Positions 8,887 to 16,825 are shown, counted from the stretch's first letter. The stretch is 64,000 bases of DNA from JAKRSE01 sp943369295 (GCA_943369295.1 CALRMU020000004.1:209399-273398), one strand, 5' to 3'. The notes: generated by a model from the sequence alone, not told the origin. Translations and numbers: made by a program.

Positions 8887-10092
8887 ATGAATCGAAGAGT
8901 CCAAGTCACCACAGCCTGTCTTCTGGCCCTCACAACATCCTCATTCGCCTTCACTCTTGATCTGAAGGAAAAGATTGAAGTCCCCTTTAGGGTTACAGAT
9001 AGCGCAATGCTGGTGGATGCGGTTGTGAATGGCAGGCCAGTCAGCTTGATGTTTGACTCAGGCTTCAGCGGAAGCTTTGTTGTTGATTCGACTGTCAACG
9101 TCGGTCAGGCTACGGGCACTATCACGCTGCGAGACTTTGTCCGGTCGTTTCAAGCCCCCACAGTCCCCGTCAGAAGTCTCTCGTTCGGGGGCAAGGCCAT
9201 TGATATCTCTGAGATGACAATTGTCAAGCAGGACATGAATCTGACCCAATCCTACGGGCAAAGATGCGATGGCATCATGGGCTTTGAGGTCATTAAGAAT
9301 TACGTGGTTGAGATTAACTTTCAAGAGAAAAAGTTTATTTTTCACCCACGGTCAAAAATGGATATCACCAAGAAGACTCCGGATGGAAAGAGGACTTTCT
9401 TGGCAAAAATGCTGCCCAAGGGCAACAACTCCATTGAAATGTCTGTCGGGGCTCCTAATGGCGAGAAATTGACCTTGGCTCTGGATACAGGCAACGGCTT
9501 TTACGCCACCACTCACAAGGACGTGTTGGAAAGAGTTGGCCTGTGGAAAGAGGGGGTCAAGCCCAAGTTTCAAAGGCTGTCCTTTGTCGCTAGCGGTGCG
9601 GTCAATTCATGGGATGTGAGCATGAAAAACATGACGATCTATGGTGTTCCCGTTCCAGAAGCTGTATGGAACATCATTGATCTCCCTGCTTCTTCGGCAG
9701 AAGGCGATGGAACAATTGGCTTTCAGTTTTTGAAGAACTTCAACGTGACCTTCGATATTGAGCAGAGGCGCGTGTGGCTGGAAAACTGGACCAATGAAGT
9801 CGGCAGCACAGTTCAGGCAAACGTCGGACTCTTTGCCATTCACGATCCTGCCCGCAACCGCATGAGAGTTGCCTTGGTCATGCCAGAGAGTCCAGCCGCC
9901 AAGGCTGGAATCAAGGCAGGCGATGACCTGCTTGGCATTGAAGGCAAAGAACTCACCATCATGACTTTTGATCAGGTTCAGAACCTGCTTGAAGGGGAAA
10001 AGGGAAGCAAAGTCAACGTCGCGATTTCACGCGCCGGGACGCTGATCCGATTCGAACTTGAAAGAGAGATTCTGGTCAACACTCTGCCTTGA
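8887..10092 (+). CDS. Secreted retropepsin-like aspartyl protease with PDZ domain
   Basis: 401 aa. Residues 1-23 are a Sec signal peptide (Ala-rich, ending SFAF). Two aspartyl protease half-motifs are visible: FDSG with Asp57 and LDTG with Asp200, each followed by a hydrophobic strand. So a single chain carries both lobes, as in bacterial gag-type or clan AA proteases. Residues about 325-395 form a PDZ domain (SPAAKAGIKAGDDLLGIEG) that would bind C-termini of substrates. AGGAAG lies 8 nt before the ATG. It is probably a periplasmic processing protease; the target is unknown. It is divergent from livK and overlaps the convergent glycosylase by 17 bp. Confidence 0.87.
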   Translation: MNRRVQVTTACLLALTTSSFAFTLDLKEKIEVPFRVTDSAMLVDAVVNGRPVSLMFDSGFSGSFVVDSTVNVGQATGTITLRDFVRSFQAPTVPVRSLSFGGKAIDISEMTIVKQDMNLTQSYGQRCDGIMGFEVIKNYVVEINFQEKKFIFHPRSKMDITKKTPDGKRTFLAKMLPKGNNSIEMSVGAPNGEKLTLALDTGNGFYATTHKDVLERVGLWKEGVKPKFQRLSFVASGAVNSWDVSMKNMTIYGVPVPEAVWNIIDLPASSAEGDGTIGFQFLKNFNVTFDIEQRRVWLENWTNEVGSTVQANVGLFAIHDPARNRMRVALVMPESPAAKAGIKAGDDLLGIEGKELTIMTFDQVQNLLEGEKGSKVNVAISRAGTLIRFELEREILVNTLP

Positions 10093-10744
10093 GAAAGAGT
10101 TCAATCGCCTGATCGAGCATGGGTTCGGTCAGGCGGCCTGTAAAGGTGTTCTGCTGGCTAGGGTGGTAGCTGCCGATCAGCAGGGGCCCTGAAGTCTGGC
10201 ACTTGGCCAGATGACTGAACTTCGGCATTGGCTTGACTGGCCATTGAGTCAGGGCCGCCTTCCAGGCAATTCCCCCTAAACAAAGTACTGCGCGCCACTC
10301 TTTCCAGGCTATCAGCTCTCTGAGATGGAATTCGCAGTTCGAGATTTCTTCTGGACTTGGCTTATTGTCTGGCGGTGCACAATGGGCCGCCGCCGTGATA
10401 AGGACTCCTTTCAGCTTCAGTCCATCGTTACTATGCAGGCTGCTTGGTTGGTTTGCTGCCCCGGCTTTGTGCAGAGCCCGATAAAGCCAATCACCGCTTC
10501 GGTCGCCTGTAAACATCCGACCTGTACGGTTGGCTCCGTGGGCTGCTGGCGCAAGCCCGAGGATCAAAAGGTCTGCTTCTGGATCGCCGAAATGAGGAAC
10601 CGGCAGTCCCCAATAGCTTTCATCTTTGTGTGCCGCCTTTTTTTCTCTTGCCACTCTAAGACACCATTCTCTTAGCCGAGGACAGTCTTCACAGCTTGTG
10701 ACTCTTTGGTTCAAGAGTTCCAGTTTCTGCGCGTTGGGGGTCAT
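10076..10744 (-). CDS. Uracil-DNA glycosylase, Fe-S family (UDGb/family 5-like)
   Basis: 222 aa. Motif 1 is GLAPAAHGANRTGRMFTGDRSG and motif 2 is GSYHPSQQN, which together form the uracil pocket. The lack of Asp/Asn in motif 1 (GLAPAAHG) is the family 5 (UDGb) pattern. Cysteines at CEDC near the N-terminus, AHCAPP and the C-terminal CQ region can supply the 4Fe-4S ligands. It removes uracil, and in family 5 also hypoxanthine, from DNA in base excision repair. It converges on the aspartyl protease gene with a 17-bp overlap. Confidence 0.88.
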   Translation of the reverse strand: MTPNAQKLELLNQRVTSCEDCPRLREWCLRVAREKKAAHKDESYWGLPVPHFGDPEADLLILGLAPAAHGANRTGRMFTGDRSGDWLYRALHKAGAANQPSSLHSNDGLKLKGVLITAAAHCAPPDNKPSPEEISNCEFHLRELIAWKEWRAVLCLGGIAWKAALTQWPVKPMPKFSHLAKCQTSGPLLIGSYHPSQQNTFTGRLTEPMLDQAIELFLKAEC

Positions 10745-10767
10745 GTTAAGCGTATGATTCCAGAAAG

Positions 10768-11112
10768 ATGCCTATCTATGAGTACAGTGCCAGCCAGGGA
10801 GAGGGCTGTCCTCACTGTCACGACCGGTTTCAATGGCTGCAGCCAATTTCGCAGGATCCCTTGACCGGGTGCCCTGAATGCGGCGGTCCCGTTCAAAGAA
10901 TCGTCAGCAAATCGAGCTTTAAAGTGGGGCAGAACGTTTCGGCAGATAAGGCTGCTCAGCACGGATTCAGCACCTTTAAAAAGGCGGGCAAGGGAACATG
11001 GGAAAAGGTCGCCGGCCCTGGCGTCGATGTGATTCAGGGGTCAGATGCTGAAATCAAGGCCGCCCAGGCTCCGATTAAGCAGAGCAAGGTCATCGACCTT
11101 GATGCGCCATAG
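10768..11112 (+). CDS. FmdB-family zinc ribbon protein
   Basis: 114 aa. It starts MPIYEYSASQGEGCPHCHDRF, the FmdB/regulatory zinc-ribbon start (MPxYxYxCxxCG), but the first pair is shifted to CPHC. The second pair is CPECGGPVQRIV. The two Cys pairs bind zinc. The remaining 60 residues are low-complexity and basic. The role of this family is not settled (DNA or RNA binding, or a chaperone for metal enzymes). AGAAAG precedes the ATG. A second FmdB-type gene sits at 42985. Confidence 0.85.
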   Translation: MPIYEYSASQGEGCPHCHDRFQWLQPISQDPLTGCPECGGPVQRIVSKSSFKVGQNVSADKAAQHGFSTFKKAGKGTWEKVAGPGVDVIQGSDAEIKAAQAPIKQSKVIDLDAP

Positions 11113-11320
11113 GGGGATGAAGAAGGACGAAGAATGATGAATGAAGAAAGATGAAGGCGATTTTGTATTCCGCCAGCCGAGACCTTCAATTTCAATCTTC
11201 TATCTCCGATCCTCCTCCATCAGCCTCTCTCCTTGGTTCTCTCCCAATTTAGTCCCGCATTTGTCTTTACCCGTACATAGGCGGGTGGATCTGCCTCTTG
11301 AGAGTGGAACCCCTTTGATG

Positions 11321-11340
11321 CAGGCTCATGGCAGGGCTTG
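11321..11340 (+). promoter_or_regulatory. Leader hairpin before pilin 1
   Basis: CAGGCTC, loop ATGGCA, GGGCTTG can pair over 7 bp with two G-U pairs. It ends 17 nt before the prepilin ATG. Comparable hairpins stand before pilins 2 and 3, suggesting a shared RNA element. This copy has a different loop and is the weakest of the three. Confidence 0.35.
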
Positions 11341-11357
11341 TTTCAAGGACGCCCAAA

Positions 11358-11726
11358 ATGAACCGCAAGAACAAAGGCTTTACTCTCGTCGAAATCATGA
11401 TCGTGGTTTTGATCATCGGAATCCTGCTCGCAATCGCAATTCCAAACTTCATCAAGGCACGACAGAACAGCCGTCAGCAGACCATCGTCGCCAATCTCAA
11501 GCAGATTGAGAATGCCAAGGAGCAGTGTGCTATGGATAAGGGCCTTAGCAACGGCGGCACCACCGGCTGCGCCCAGGCTGACTTGACCAACGCTACCAAT
11601 GGCTACATGAAGTCTTGGCCCGCTGGCCCTGTCACCGGAACCTACGTCGTCAACGCTGTTGGCACCGCACCCACCTTCCAGAGCAAGTCCTCTGATCAGT
11701 GGGCTGCCGATGCCTCTGGCCTCTAG
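11358..11726 (+). CDS. Type IV major prepilin, copy 1
   Basis: 122 aa from the ATG at 11358. Short basic leader MNRKNKG, then FTLVEIMIVVLIIGILL, the class III signal cleaved by PilD-type prepilin peptidase with Phe1 N-methylated and Glu5 conserved. A compact globular part of about 90 residues contains two Cys (KEQC and TTGC), plausibly one disulfide, and a Gly/Thr-rich C-terminal end. Copies 2 and 3 are nearly the same, differing at a handful of residues, mainly near the end. It is the putative fibre subunit. A strong hairpin 32 nt after the stop probably separates it from copy 2. Confidence 0.93.
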   Translation: MNRKNKGFTLVEIMIVVLIIGILLAIAIPNFIKARQNSRQQTIVANLKQIENAKEQCAMDKGLSNGGTTGCAQADLTNATNGYMKSWPAGPVTGTYVVNAVGTAPTFQSKSSDQWAADASGL

Positions 11727-11757
11727 TTTTTTCAATCGCCTGTAAGGCTGTGTGTGT

Positions 11758-11791
11758 AAGGCGGCTCGGAGAGAAATCTCCGGGCCGCCTT
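11758..11791 (+). terminator. Strong hairpin after pilin 1
   Basis: A stem of about 15 bp (AAGGCGGC-T-CGGAGA, GAAA tetraloop, TCTCCG-G-GCCGCCTT) with one wobble. No T-run follows, so it may be an mRNA-stabilising 3' end or an attenuator rather than a classic terminator. Confidence 0.6.
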
Positions 11792-11911
11792 GGCATTTGA
11801 AGAAGCGAATACTTCGATCTACAGAAAACTGATGAATTGATGAAGGAAGCAAGCGTTTACAGGTAATCCTGCATGCCATTCAAAAGAGCTTCTGCGGAAA
11901 GATCAAACAGC

Positions 11912-11929
11912 GGGCCAGGGCAATGGCTC
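11912..11929 (+). promoter_or_regulatory. Leader hairpin before pilin 2
   Basis: GGGCCA, loop GGGCAA, TGGCTC, a 6-bp stem with one G-U pair, ending 9 nt before the ATG at 11939. Loop and inner stem are identical to the copy at 12522, while the outer pair differs in a pairing-compatible way. Confidence 0.45.
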
Positions 11930-11938
11930 AACACGACA

Positions 11939-12316
11939 ATGTCTAATTCACTTCGAAAGAACAAGGGCTTTACCTTGGTCGAAATCATGATCGTGGTTTT
12001 GATCATCGGAATTTTGCTCGCAATCGCAATTCCCAACTTCATCAAGGCGCGACAGAACAGCCGTCAGCAGACGATTGTAGCTAACCTTAAGCAGATCGAG
12101 AATGCCAAGGAGCAGTGCGCCATGGATAAGGGCCTGAGCAATGGCGGAACCACTGGCTGCGCCCAGGCTGACTTGACTAACGCTACCAATGGCTACATGA
12201 AGTCTTGGCCCGCCGGTCCTGTCTCTGGCACCTACGTCGTCAACGCTGTTGGCACCGCACCCACTTTCCAGAGCAAGACCTCTGATCAGTGGAGATCCGA
12301 CGCCAGCGGACTCTAA
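11939..12316 (+). CDS. Type IV major prepilin, copy 2
   Basis: 125 aa. The leader is different (MSNSLRKNKG) but from the cleavage site on it matches copy 1 except near VSGTY and the last residues KTSDQWRSDASGL. The long open frame starting 66 nt upstream is not needed: the homologous position and hairpin place the start at 11939. No obvious Shine-Dalgarno precedes it. A T-tailed terminator follows 32 nt after the stop, making this a self-contained transcription unit if it has its own promoter. Presumed pilus subunit or dosage copy. Confidence 0.92.
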   Translation: MSNSLRKNKGFTLVEIMIVVLIIGILLAIAIPNFIKARQNSRQQTIVANLKQIENAKEQCAMDKGLSNGGTTGCAQADLTNATNGYMKSWPAGPVSGTYVVNAVGTAPTFQSKTSDQWRSDASGL

Positions 12317-12348
12317 GCAGACTAGAGATTCGAATCGCAAATGAGCGG

Positions 12349-12378
12349 GGCCCAGAAGTAATACTTCTGGGCCTTTTT
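12349..12378 (+). terminator. Rho-independent terminator after pilin 2
   Basis: GGCCCAGAAGT, loop AAT, ACTTCTGGGCC, then TTTTT. The perfect 11-bp stem with T-run ends transcription of copy 2. Confidence 0.92.
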
Positions 12379-12521
12379 ATTGACCAAGAAGCTCTTTTCA
12401 ACACGGAAATAGATTGATTTCTGGCGAAAATCTGAATTCTTTCCGAAGATCATGGGTGAAGAAGGCTCTTCCGGCAAAGATACGAGGGATCGGGTTTCGA
12501 GCCAGTGGAAAAAAAAACCTG

Positions 12522-12541
12522 CAGGCCAGGGCAATGGCCTG
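12522..12541 (+). promoter_or_regulatory. Leader hairpin before pilin 3
   Basis: CAGGCCA, loop GGGCAA, TGGCCTG: a perfect 7-bp stem. GAGG follows 4 nt later and the ATG at 12559 lies 17 nt past the stem. The same loop occurs before pilin 2. Confidence 0.5.
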
Positions 12542-12558
12542 AATTGAGGATGTCTACA

Positions 12559-12927
12559 ATGAACCGCAAGAATAAGGGCTTTACGCTCGTCGAAATCATG
12601 ATCGTGGTCCTGATCATCGGAATCCTGCTCGCAATCGCAATTCCGAACTTTATCAAGGCCAGGCAGAACAGCCGCCAGCAGACGATCATCGCTAACCTTA
12701 AGCAGATCGAGAACGCCAAAGAGCAGTGCGCCATGGATAAGGGCCTCAGCAATGGCGGAACCACTGGCTGCGCCCAGGCTGACCTGACCAACGCTACCAA
12801 CGGCTACATGAAGTCTTGGCCCGCTGGTCCTGTCGCTGGCACCTACGTCGTCAACGCTGTTGGCACCGCACCCACTTTCCAGAGCAAGTCCTCTGATCAG
12901 TGGGCTTCCGATGCATCTGGCCTCTAA
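12559..12927 (+). CDS. Type IV major prepilin, copy 3
   Basis: 122 aa from ATG 12559, which has GAGG 9 nt upstream; the ATG at 12550 would sit directly on that GAGG. The protein differs from copy 1 at about three positions (V/I in the QQTI.ANL segment, T/A in GPV.GTY, A/S in QWA.D). Nucleotide changes are mostly synonymous, as in recent duplication with ongoing gene conversion. A T-tailed terminator follows, separating it from the minor pilin operon. Confidence 0.93.
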   Translation: MNRKNKGFTLVEIMIVVLIIGILLAIAIPNFIKARQNSRQQTIIANLKQIENAKEQCAMDKGLSNGGTTGCAQADLTNATNGYMKSWPAGPVAGTYVVNAVGTAPTFQSKSSDQWASDASGL

Positions 12928-12951
12928 GTCAGCATCAGCCTCAAATGGAAC

Positions 12952-12992
12952 AGGTGGTTCGGGTGGCAGCCCGGACCGCCTCTTTTCTTTTC
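12952..12992 (+). terminator. Terminator after pilin 3
   Basis: AGGTGGTTCGGG...CCCGGACCGCCT with single-base bulges, followed by the T-rich CTTTTCTTTTCT. Confidence 0.8.
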
Positions 12993-13069
12993 TGACCCAT
13001 CCAGAACCGGCCCAAGAAAATCTCGCCAAGCCTGAAAGCCCGCGATCGATGTTCCGACAATCATAGGGA

Positions 13070-13143
13070 GACTGCCAGGCAATGCTGCTTGTGGTGAACC
13101 GTGTCTGGTGCGGAACAACCCAGGGAGAGCAGCCCTGTCAGTC
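13070..13143 (+). promoter_or_regulatory. Possible structured leader of the minor pilin operon
   Basis: The 220 nt between the pilin 3 terminator and the minor pilin genes contain nested complementary arms. GACTG (13070) pairs with CAGTC (13138), and inside GCTGCT (13084) pairs with AGCAGC. An alternative local hairpin CAGGG/CCCTG (13121-13137) competes with the inner pair. GCCAGGCAATG here recalls the GCCAGGGCAATG of the pilin leaders. It could be a regulatory leader; no known riboswitch class fits. Confidence 0.25.
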
Positions 13144-13217
13144 CGAAGTTTTGGGCACAAGTCTCAATCTTGGCTTGATGTCAGCAAGGGGCATGAATCG
13201 TGCAGGAAAGAATCTCA

Positions 13218-13670
13218 ATGAGAAGAAGGCGTAAGATCAGCGGCCACTTGCTGGCTGAGGCGATGATGGCGATCATGATGCTCGCTGTCTGTGCGCTCAT
13301 TTTCACGGCGACCCTGCCGGCCGCTCACAACAGCCGAGCGAAGGCAGACAATTTCAACATCGCCACTTCGCTTGCATCGAAGATGCTGGAAGAGGTCCGG
13401 AATATTGGCTACACCAACGCGACTGCCACTCAGCTGGCAGCAAGTGGACTGATTGACAGCGCCACTCCGGTAGCCACAAACACCTTCAGCTTTACCAATG
13501 TTGATGCGGGCATTGTCGATAGCCCAGCAAGCACCTTGACCAGCGGAGTGGGCCGACTTGTTGTCGAGCAGCTGGCCATTGATTTAAGGCGGGTAACCGC
13601 CACAGTCACCTGGACTGAGAAGGGCCAGACCAAGACAGTTTCACTCGCCACTTTGCTGGCAAACGTTTGA
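13218..13670 (+). CDS. PilV-like minor prepilin
   Basis: 150 aa from ATG 13218, with AGGAAAG upstream; a GTG at 13200 is possible but lacks spacing. Basic leader MRRRRKISG, then a hydrophobic helix (HLLAEAMMAIMMLAVCALIF) with Glu at +5 relative to the Gly-His cleavage. His at +1 is unusual. A soluble part with a segment ALASKMLEEVRNIGYT resembles the helix of PilV/GspI minor pilins (QxLAxxxLEEI). It opens the minor pilin operon and overlaps the start of the next gene region. It probably forms part of the tip or priming complex of the pilus. Confidence 0.75.
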   Translation: MRRRRKISGHLLAEAMMAIMMLAVCALIFTATLPAAHNSRAKADNFNIATSLASKMLEEVRNIGYTNATATQLAASGLIDSATPVATNTFSFTNVDAGIVDSPASTLTSGVGRLVVEQLAIDLRRVTATVTWTEKGQTKTVSLATLLANV

Positions 13671-13678
13671 GGCAGACC

Positions 13679-14248
13679 ATGAGAACCTTAGTCAAAAGAA
13701 AAACCTTTGGCGGATCGATGGTCGAAGTGTCCGTCGCCGCTGTGGTCGGCACGATGGTGCTTGGCACAGCCTTGACCCTTTTTATTGCCGGTGCCGGCAT
13801 GTGGGTCAGGGGTTCAGAAATGGTGGAAGCCGAAACACAAAGTCGGCAGGCCGTTCGAGTTATCTCCGACCAGCTCAGACAGGCCATGGTCGTGACCATT
13901 GAAACAGGCGGCCAGGGAGTCACTTATCGTCTCCCAACTCGAAACCCGACCACAGGTGTCTTCAACGTGCCCGCAGTCTGGGATGGAGTCAACAGAAGGA
14001 TGTTCCATCAGAGCGGGAACATCATCCTGCAGGAAGGCACCGCTACTCGCGTTATCTGCCGAAACGTGGTTCTGCAGGATCCTGACAACGGCAATGCCAA
14101 TTACACGATTTTTTCTGGCCCTCCAGTTGCTCTCATCAGAGAAGTGACTGTTCGAATTGTCACAAGAAGAACAAGGCAGGGCACGAGCTATTTGGGACGA
14201 AAGAGGGAGACGGTTTACCTAAGAAACATTCCGAAGCTCACCCAGTGA
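13679..14248 (+). CDS. PilW-like minor prepilin
   Basis: 189 aa from ATG 13679 with GAGG 6 nt before it; the frame is open to a TTG at 13667 that overlaps the previous stop. The leader is KRKTFGG followed by SMVEVSVAAVVGTMVLGTALTLFI, a class III-type signal with Glu+4/5. The soluble part has the PilW/GspJ-like ESRQAVRVISDQLRQAMVV helix. Followed by the PilX-like gene after 13 nt. Its role is inferred from gene order and architecture. Confidence 0.75.
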   Translation: MRTLVKRKTFGGSMVEVSVAAVVGTMVLGTALTLFIAGAGMWVRGSEMVEAETQSRQAVRVISDQLRQAMVVTIETGGQGVTYRLPTRNPTTGVFNVPAVWDGVNRRMFHQSGNIILQEGTATRVICRNVVLQDPDNGNANYTIFSGPPVALIREVTVRIVTRRTRQGTSYLGRKRETVYLRNIPKLTQ

Positions 14249-14261
14249 AAAGAGGAAACCT

Positions 14262-16223
14262 ATGAAGTCCATTCGCATTGTTAAGCGCAGACAAAGGGGA
14301 TCTGCCTTGGTCACAACCTTTATGGTTATGGCCCTTTTGGCTTTGGGAGCGGTTGTCTATGTTGACTACGCCACCCAGACCATGAGGGAATCTCGCCGGA
14401 GCACCGAAGACGTTCGAACCACGAACCTCTGCGAAGCGGGAGTCCAGGCCATGCTGCGCGTCATCTGGCGCGAATTCAAGCAGGATCAGCATTTCGAAGA
14501 CCTTGATCCTGTTTTTAACGGTGCCACGGCTGCCCTGCCTAAGGGGAGCCGCGCTGACCAATTGGGTCCGGTAAACGGCCGCTGGGTGGCAGGAGTCGTT
14601 GGCTGGGTTCAGCAGGATGCCTACACTCGCTTGGTCACGATTCGAAGCGTTGGCTTTATCGATGATGACAACGATGGTGTTTTGGACGAAGGCGAAGCCA
14701 GAAAGACCATCGATGTTGCCTGCGTTTTCTCCCTGCTCAGAAGCCGAGTGTTTGACTACACCTACTTTGTCAACAACTATGGCTGGATGTACGGATTCAA
14801 TGAAACCAACCTCATTGTCAACGGTGACATGCGTGCCAACGGCAATTTCGATTTCACGGGTGGATCGCCAGTCGTCAATGGCACTGTCGTTGCGGCCGAA
14901 AATAACAAGCTGGATCCTCCTGCTGCGGGAATCATCAACAGTCAGCCTGTGAAGTGGGCTGACAACACCTATTCAGCCAATCAAGGCGGCACGGTCGGCA
15001 TGCCGACTCGATGGAGGCAGGTCTATGCTTCAGGCCGACATGGTGCCATTGGCAGCACCGAGTGGAACAAGTGGAGAGACCTCGTTTTCAACTCTAACGC
15101 AACCATTCAGGGAGGCCGCCCCTTTGGCGCTACCCTGGAATCTGCGACTGGCATCAGGGCGTGGAGCAGGACTTCGGGATCTGCGACACCAACTGAGACT
15201 CTGCTCGACCAAACCCAGACCTCTGAACTGGTCATGCCGGACTTGAGCGACATCAGCCGGTACCAGACATTGAGCCAGAACTACGTTGACAATAAGGCCA
15301 CCTTTGGCGATGGCACAGCCAACCCCAACTTCGGTCAAGGCGCCAGCGTCGAAGTTTGGAACTCAAGCCTTAACAGGTATGTCCGCTTGGATACCAACGG
15401 AGTCATTAGTGGATCGGCTGTTCTCGTCGGTACTGATGCCAGACCGATCAGAATCAGGGGGCCAGTCACAGTTCTTCAGGATGTTGTGATCAAGGGTACC
15501 GTGCAGGGACAAGGCACGATTTACACTGGAAGAAACGTTCATGTTGTTGGGTCGATTAGATACAGCAATCCACCTAACTTCCAGGGCACCAACCCCCAGG
15601 CGATTGAGAATGCGGCTGAAAAGGCTGATCTTTTGGCACTAGCTGCGAGAGGATCTGTGCTTATGGGCAACCCTAACTCCTATAGCGATCCTTTTCCTCT
15701 TTACTACATGAGGCCCCCATTCACCAAGGGCCGCTACGACGACAACGGAAACTACATTCCTCCCTTCAACGGAATGGAGTTTGACGGCACGGGACGAAGG
15801 CGGTATCAAAGCGTTGTTCCAGACGCGACGATCAACTCACTCTCAGAAGGTGTCAACCAGATTGACGCCATCATGTACACGAACAACGTGGGCGGCGGAC
15901 AGCTTGGCCAGGGCGGATCGGGTGTGACTATCAACGGAACGCTCATTTCGAAAGAAGAAGCGATGATTGTCTATTCACTGCCCCTAAGGCTCAATTACGA
16001 CAACCGAATCAAGGAAAGGTCTGCCACAAGCCGACCCCTTATTGATATTGAGCTTCCGCGGTCACCTGGCCTCTTGAGATCAACTTGGCAGGAATGGGGA
16101 TACAGCCGCCAGTCAAGTGCTGTTAACGTGGGTGGAACCAACAACGGTGTCGGAACCGGCCGAGGCCTCGGCCTCGGATCGATGCCTGTTATCGGCCCAC
16201 TTTTGGAAGGCTTGGGACTGTAA
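14262..16223 (+). CDS. PilX-like pilus assembly protein, large
   Basis: 653 aa with an N-terminal RRQRGSALVTTFMVMALLALGAVVYVDY helix. The QRGSALV start is typical of PilX N-terminal domains. It is much larger than PilX (around 170-200 aa). The body has a calcium-site-like DDDNDGVLDEGEA, repeats of short beta strands with Asn/Gly turns (INGT, VNGD, VTVLQDVVIKG) in the middle resembling a beta-helix, and a Gly-rich C-terminus (GVGTGRGLGLGSM). It fits a tip adhesin or structural minor pilin. RBS AGAGGAAAC precedes the ATG. Confidence 0.75.
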   Translation: MKSIRIVKRRQRGSALVTTFMVMALLALGAVVYVDYATQTMRESRRSTEDVRTTNLCEAGVQAMLRVIWREFKQDQHFEDLDPVFNGATAALPKGSRADQLGPVNGRWVAGVVGWVQQDAYTRLVTIRSVGFIDDDNDGVLDEGEARKTIDVACVFSLLRSRVFDYTYFVNNYGWMYGFNETNLIVNGDMRANGNFDFTGGSPVVNGTVVAAENNKLDPPAAGIINSQPVKWADNTYSANQGGTVGMPTRWRQVYASGRHGAIGSTEWNKWRDLVFNSNATIQGGRPFGATLESATGIRAWSRTSGSATPTETLLDQTQTSELVMPDLSDISRYQTLSQNYVDNKATFGDGTANPNFGQGASVEVWNSSLNRYVRLDTNGVISGSAVLVGTDARPIRIRGPVTVLQDVVIKGTVQGQGTIYTGRNVHVVGSIRYSNPPNFQGTNPQAIENAAEKADLLALAARGSVLMGNPNSYSDPFPLYYMRPPFTKGRYDDNGNYIPPFNGMEFDGTGRRRYQSVVPDATINSLSEGVNQIDAIMYTNNVGGGQLGQGGSGVTINGTLISKEEAMIVYSLPLRLNYDNRIKERSATSRPLIDIELPRSPGLLRSTWQEWGYSRQSSAVNVGGTNNGVGTGRGLGLGSMPVIGPLLEGLGL

Positions 16224-16243
16224 TCACTTAAGAAGGAGAAGAC

Positions 16244-16699
16244 ATGAATATCACAAATGCAAAAATGAGATCTGTCCTGGCTGCCTTCTTGGCTGTCACG
16301 GCCGCGGCCTCTTTTGGGTTCATTCCTGAGAAGCCACCTGGGTTCAAGCCTCAACCAGAGCAGACACAGGAGCAGCTTTCCAGCCAGCAGGCACTCAACG
16401 GAGCTACTCCGGTCGTTGGAAGCGTGGAACTCTCTGGCAGAAAGACTGCGAAAGAAGAGCCAGGCAAGGCAGATGCCAAGGCTTCATCTGCACTCACTGT
16501 CATGGCCGACCCCAAGAAGGCCTTTGACACCCTGAGGCAGGTGGAGGTTGAGAAGCAGATGGCCGCAACAAAGCCGGTGAGAAACTTCATCTGGGCCGGG
16601 GTTGTTATTCTGCTCGGCTTGGGCTTGGCTTTTGTCATCAAGTTCCTTGCCGATAAGAGCATGCCTCAGCTGCCTGCAAAGAAAGGCGTTCGCTGGTAG
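16244..16699 (+). CDS. Unknown membrane protein of the pilus operon
   Basis: 151 aa, with AAGGAGAAG upstream of the ATG. It has an N-terminal signal peptide (MRSVLAAFLAVTAAASFG), a Pro/Gln-rich middle, and a transmembrane helix about residues 115-135 (NFIWAGVVILLGLGLAFVIKF), then a short basic tail. I do not recognise the family. Being the last gene of the minor pilin operon and 21 nt behind it, it may anchor or assist pilus assembly. Confidence 0.7.
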   Translation: MNITNAKMRSVLAAFLAVTAAASFGFIPEKPPGFKPQPEQTQEQLSSQQALNGATPVVGSVELSGRKTAKEEPGKADAKASSALTVMADPKKAFDTLRQVEVEKQMAATKPVRNFIWAGVVILLGLGLAFVIKFLADKSMPQLPAKKGVRW

Positions 16700-16825
16700 C
16701 CGCCCCCGAATCACGCTGCAGCCTCGTGGCAGAAGTTCTGCTGCGAGGCTGTTTCGTTCTCGCCTATCATTTCCAGTCAACCTATCAGGCATAGGGGGCA
16801 ACGGGGAGAGGCAAAAAAGCGTAGC

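Noticed and set aside
11326..11345. Sigma-54 promoter TGGCAGGGCTTG upstream of pilin 1
   Set aside because: The spacing between TGGCA and TTGC-like parts is two bases too short and no copy precedes pilins 2 and 3.
11141..11509. 122-aa open frame overlapping pilin 1
   Set aside because: It runs out of frame through the pilin leader and the first half of the pilin gene with an unconvincing protein.
11321..12541. c-di-GMP (GEMM) riboswitch before the pilins
   Set aside because: The AGGGCAA string is present but the tetraloop-receptor and second stem of GEMM are absent.
13050..13170. SRP (4.5S) RNA
   Set aside because: GTGAACC, CGGAA and AGCAGC occur in the right order, but the conserved apical loop and the symmetrical internal loop are broken by extra bases, so I kept it only as an unclassified leader.
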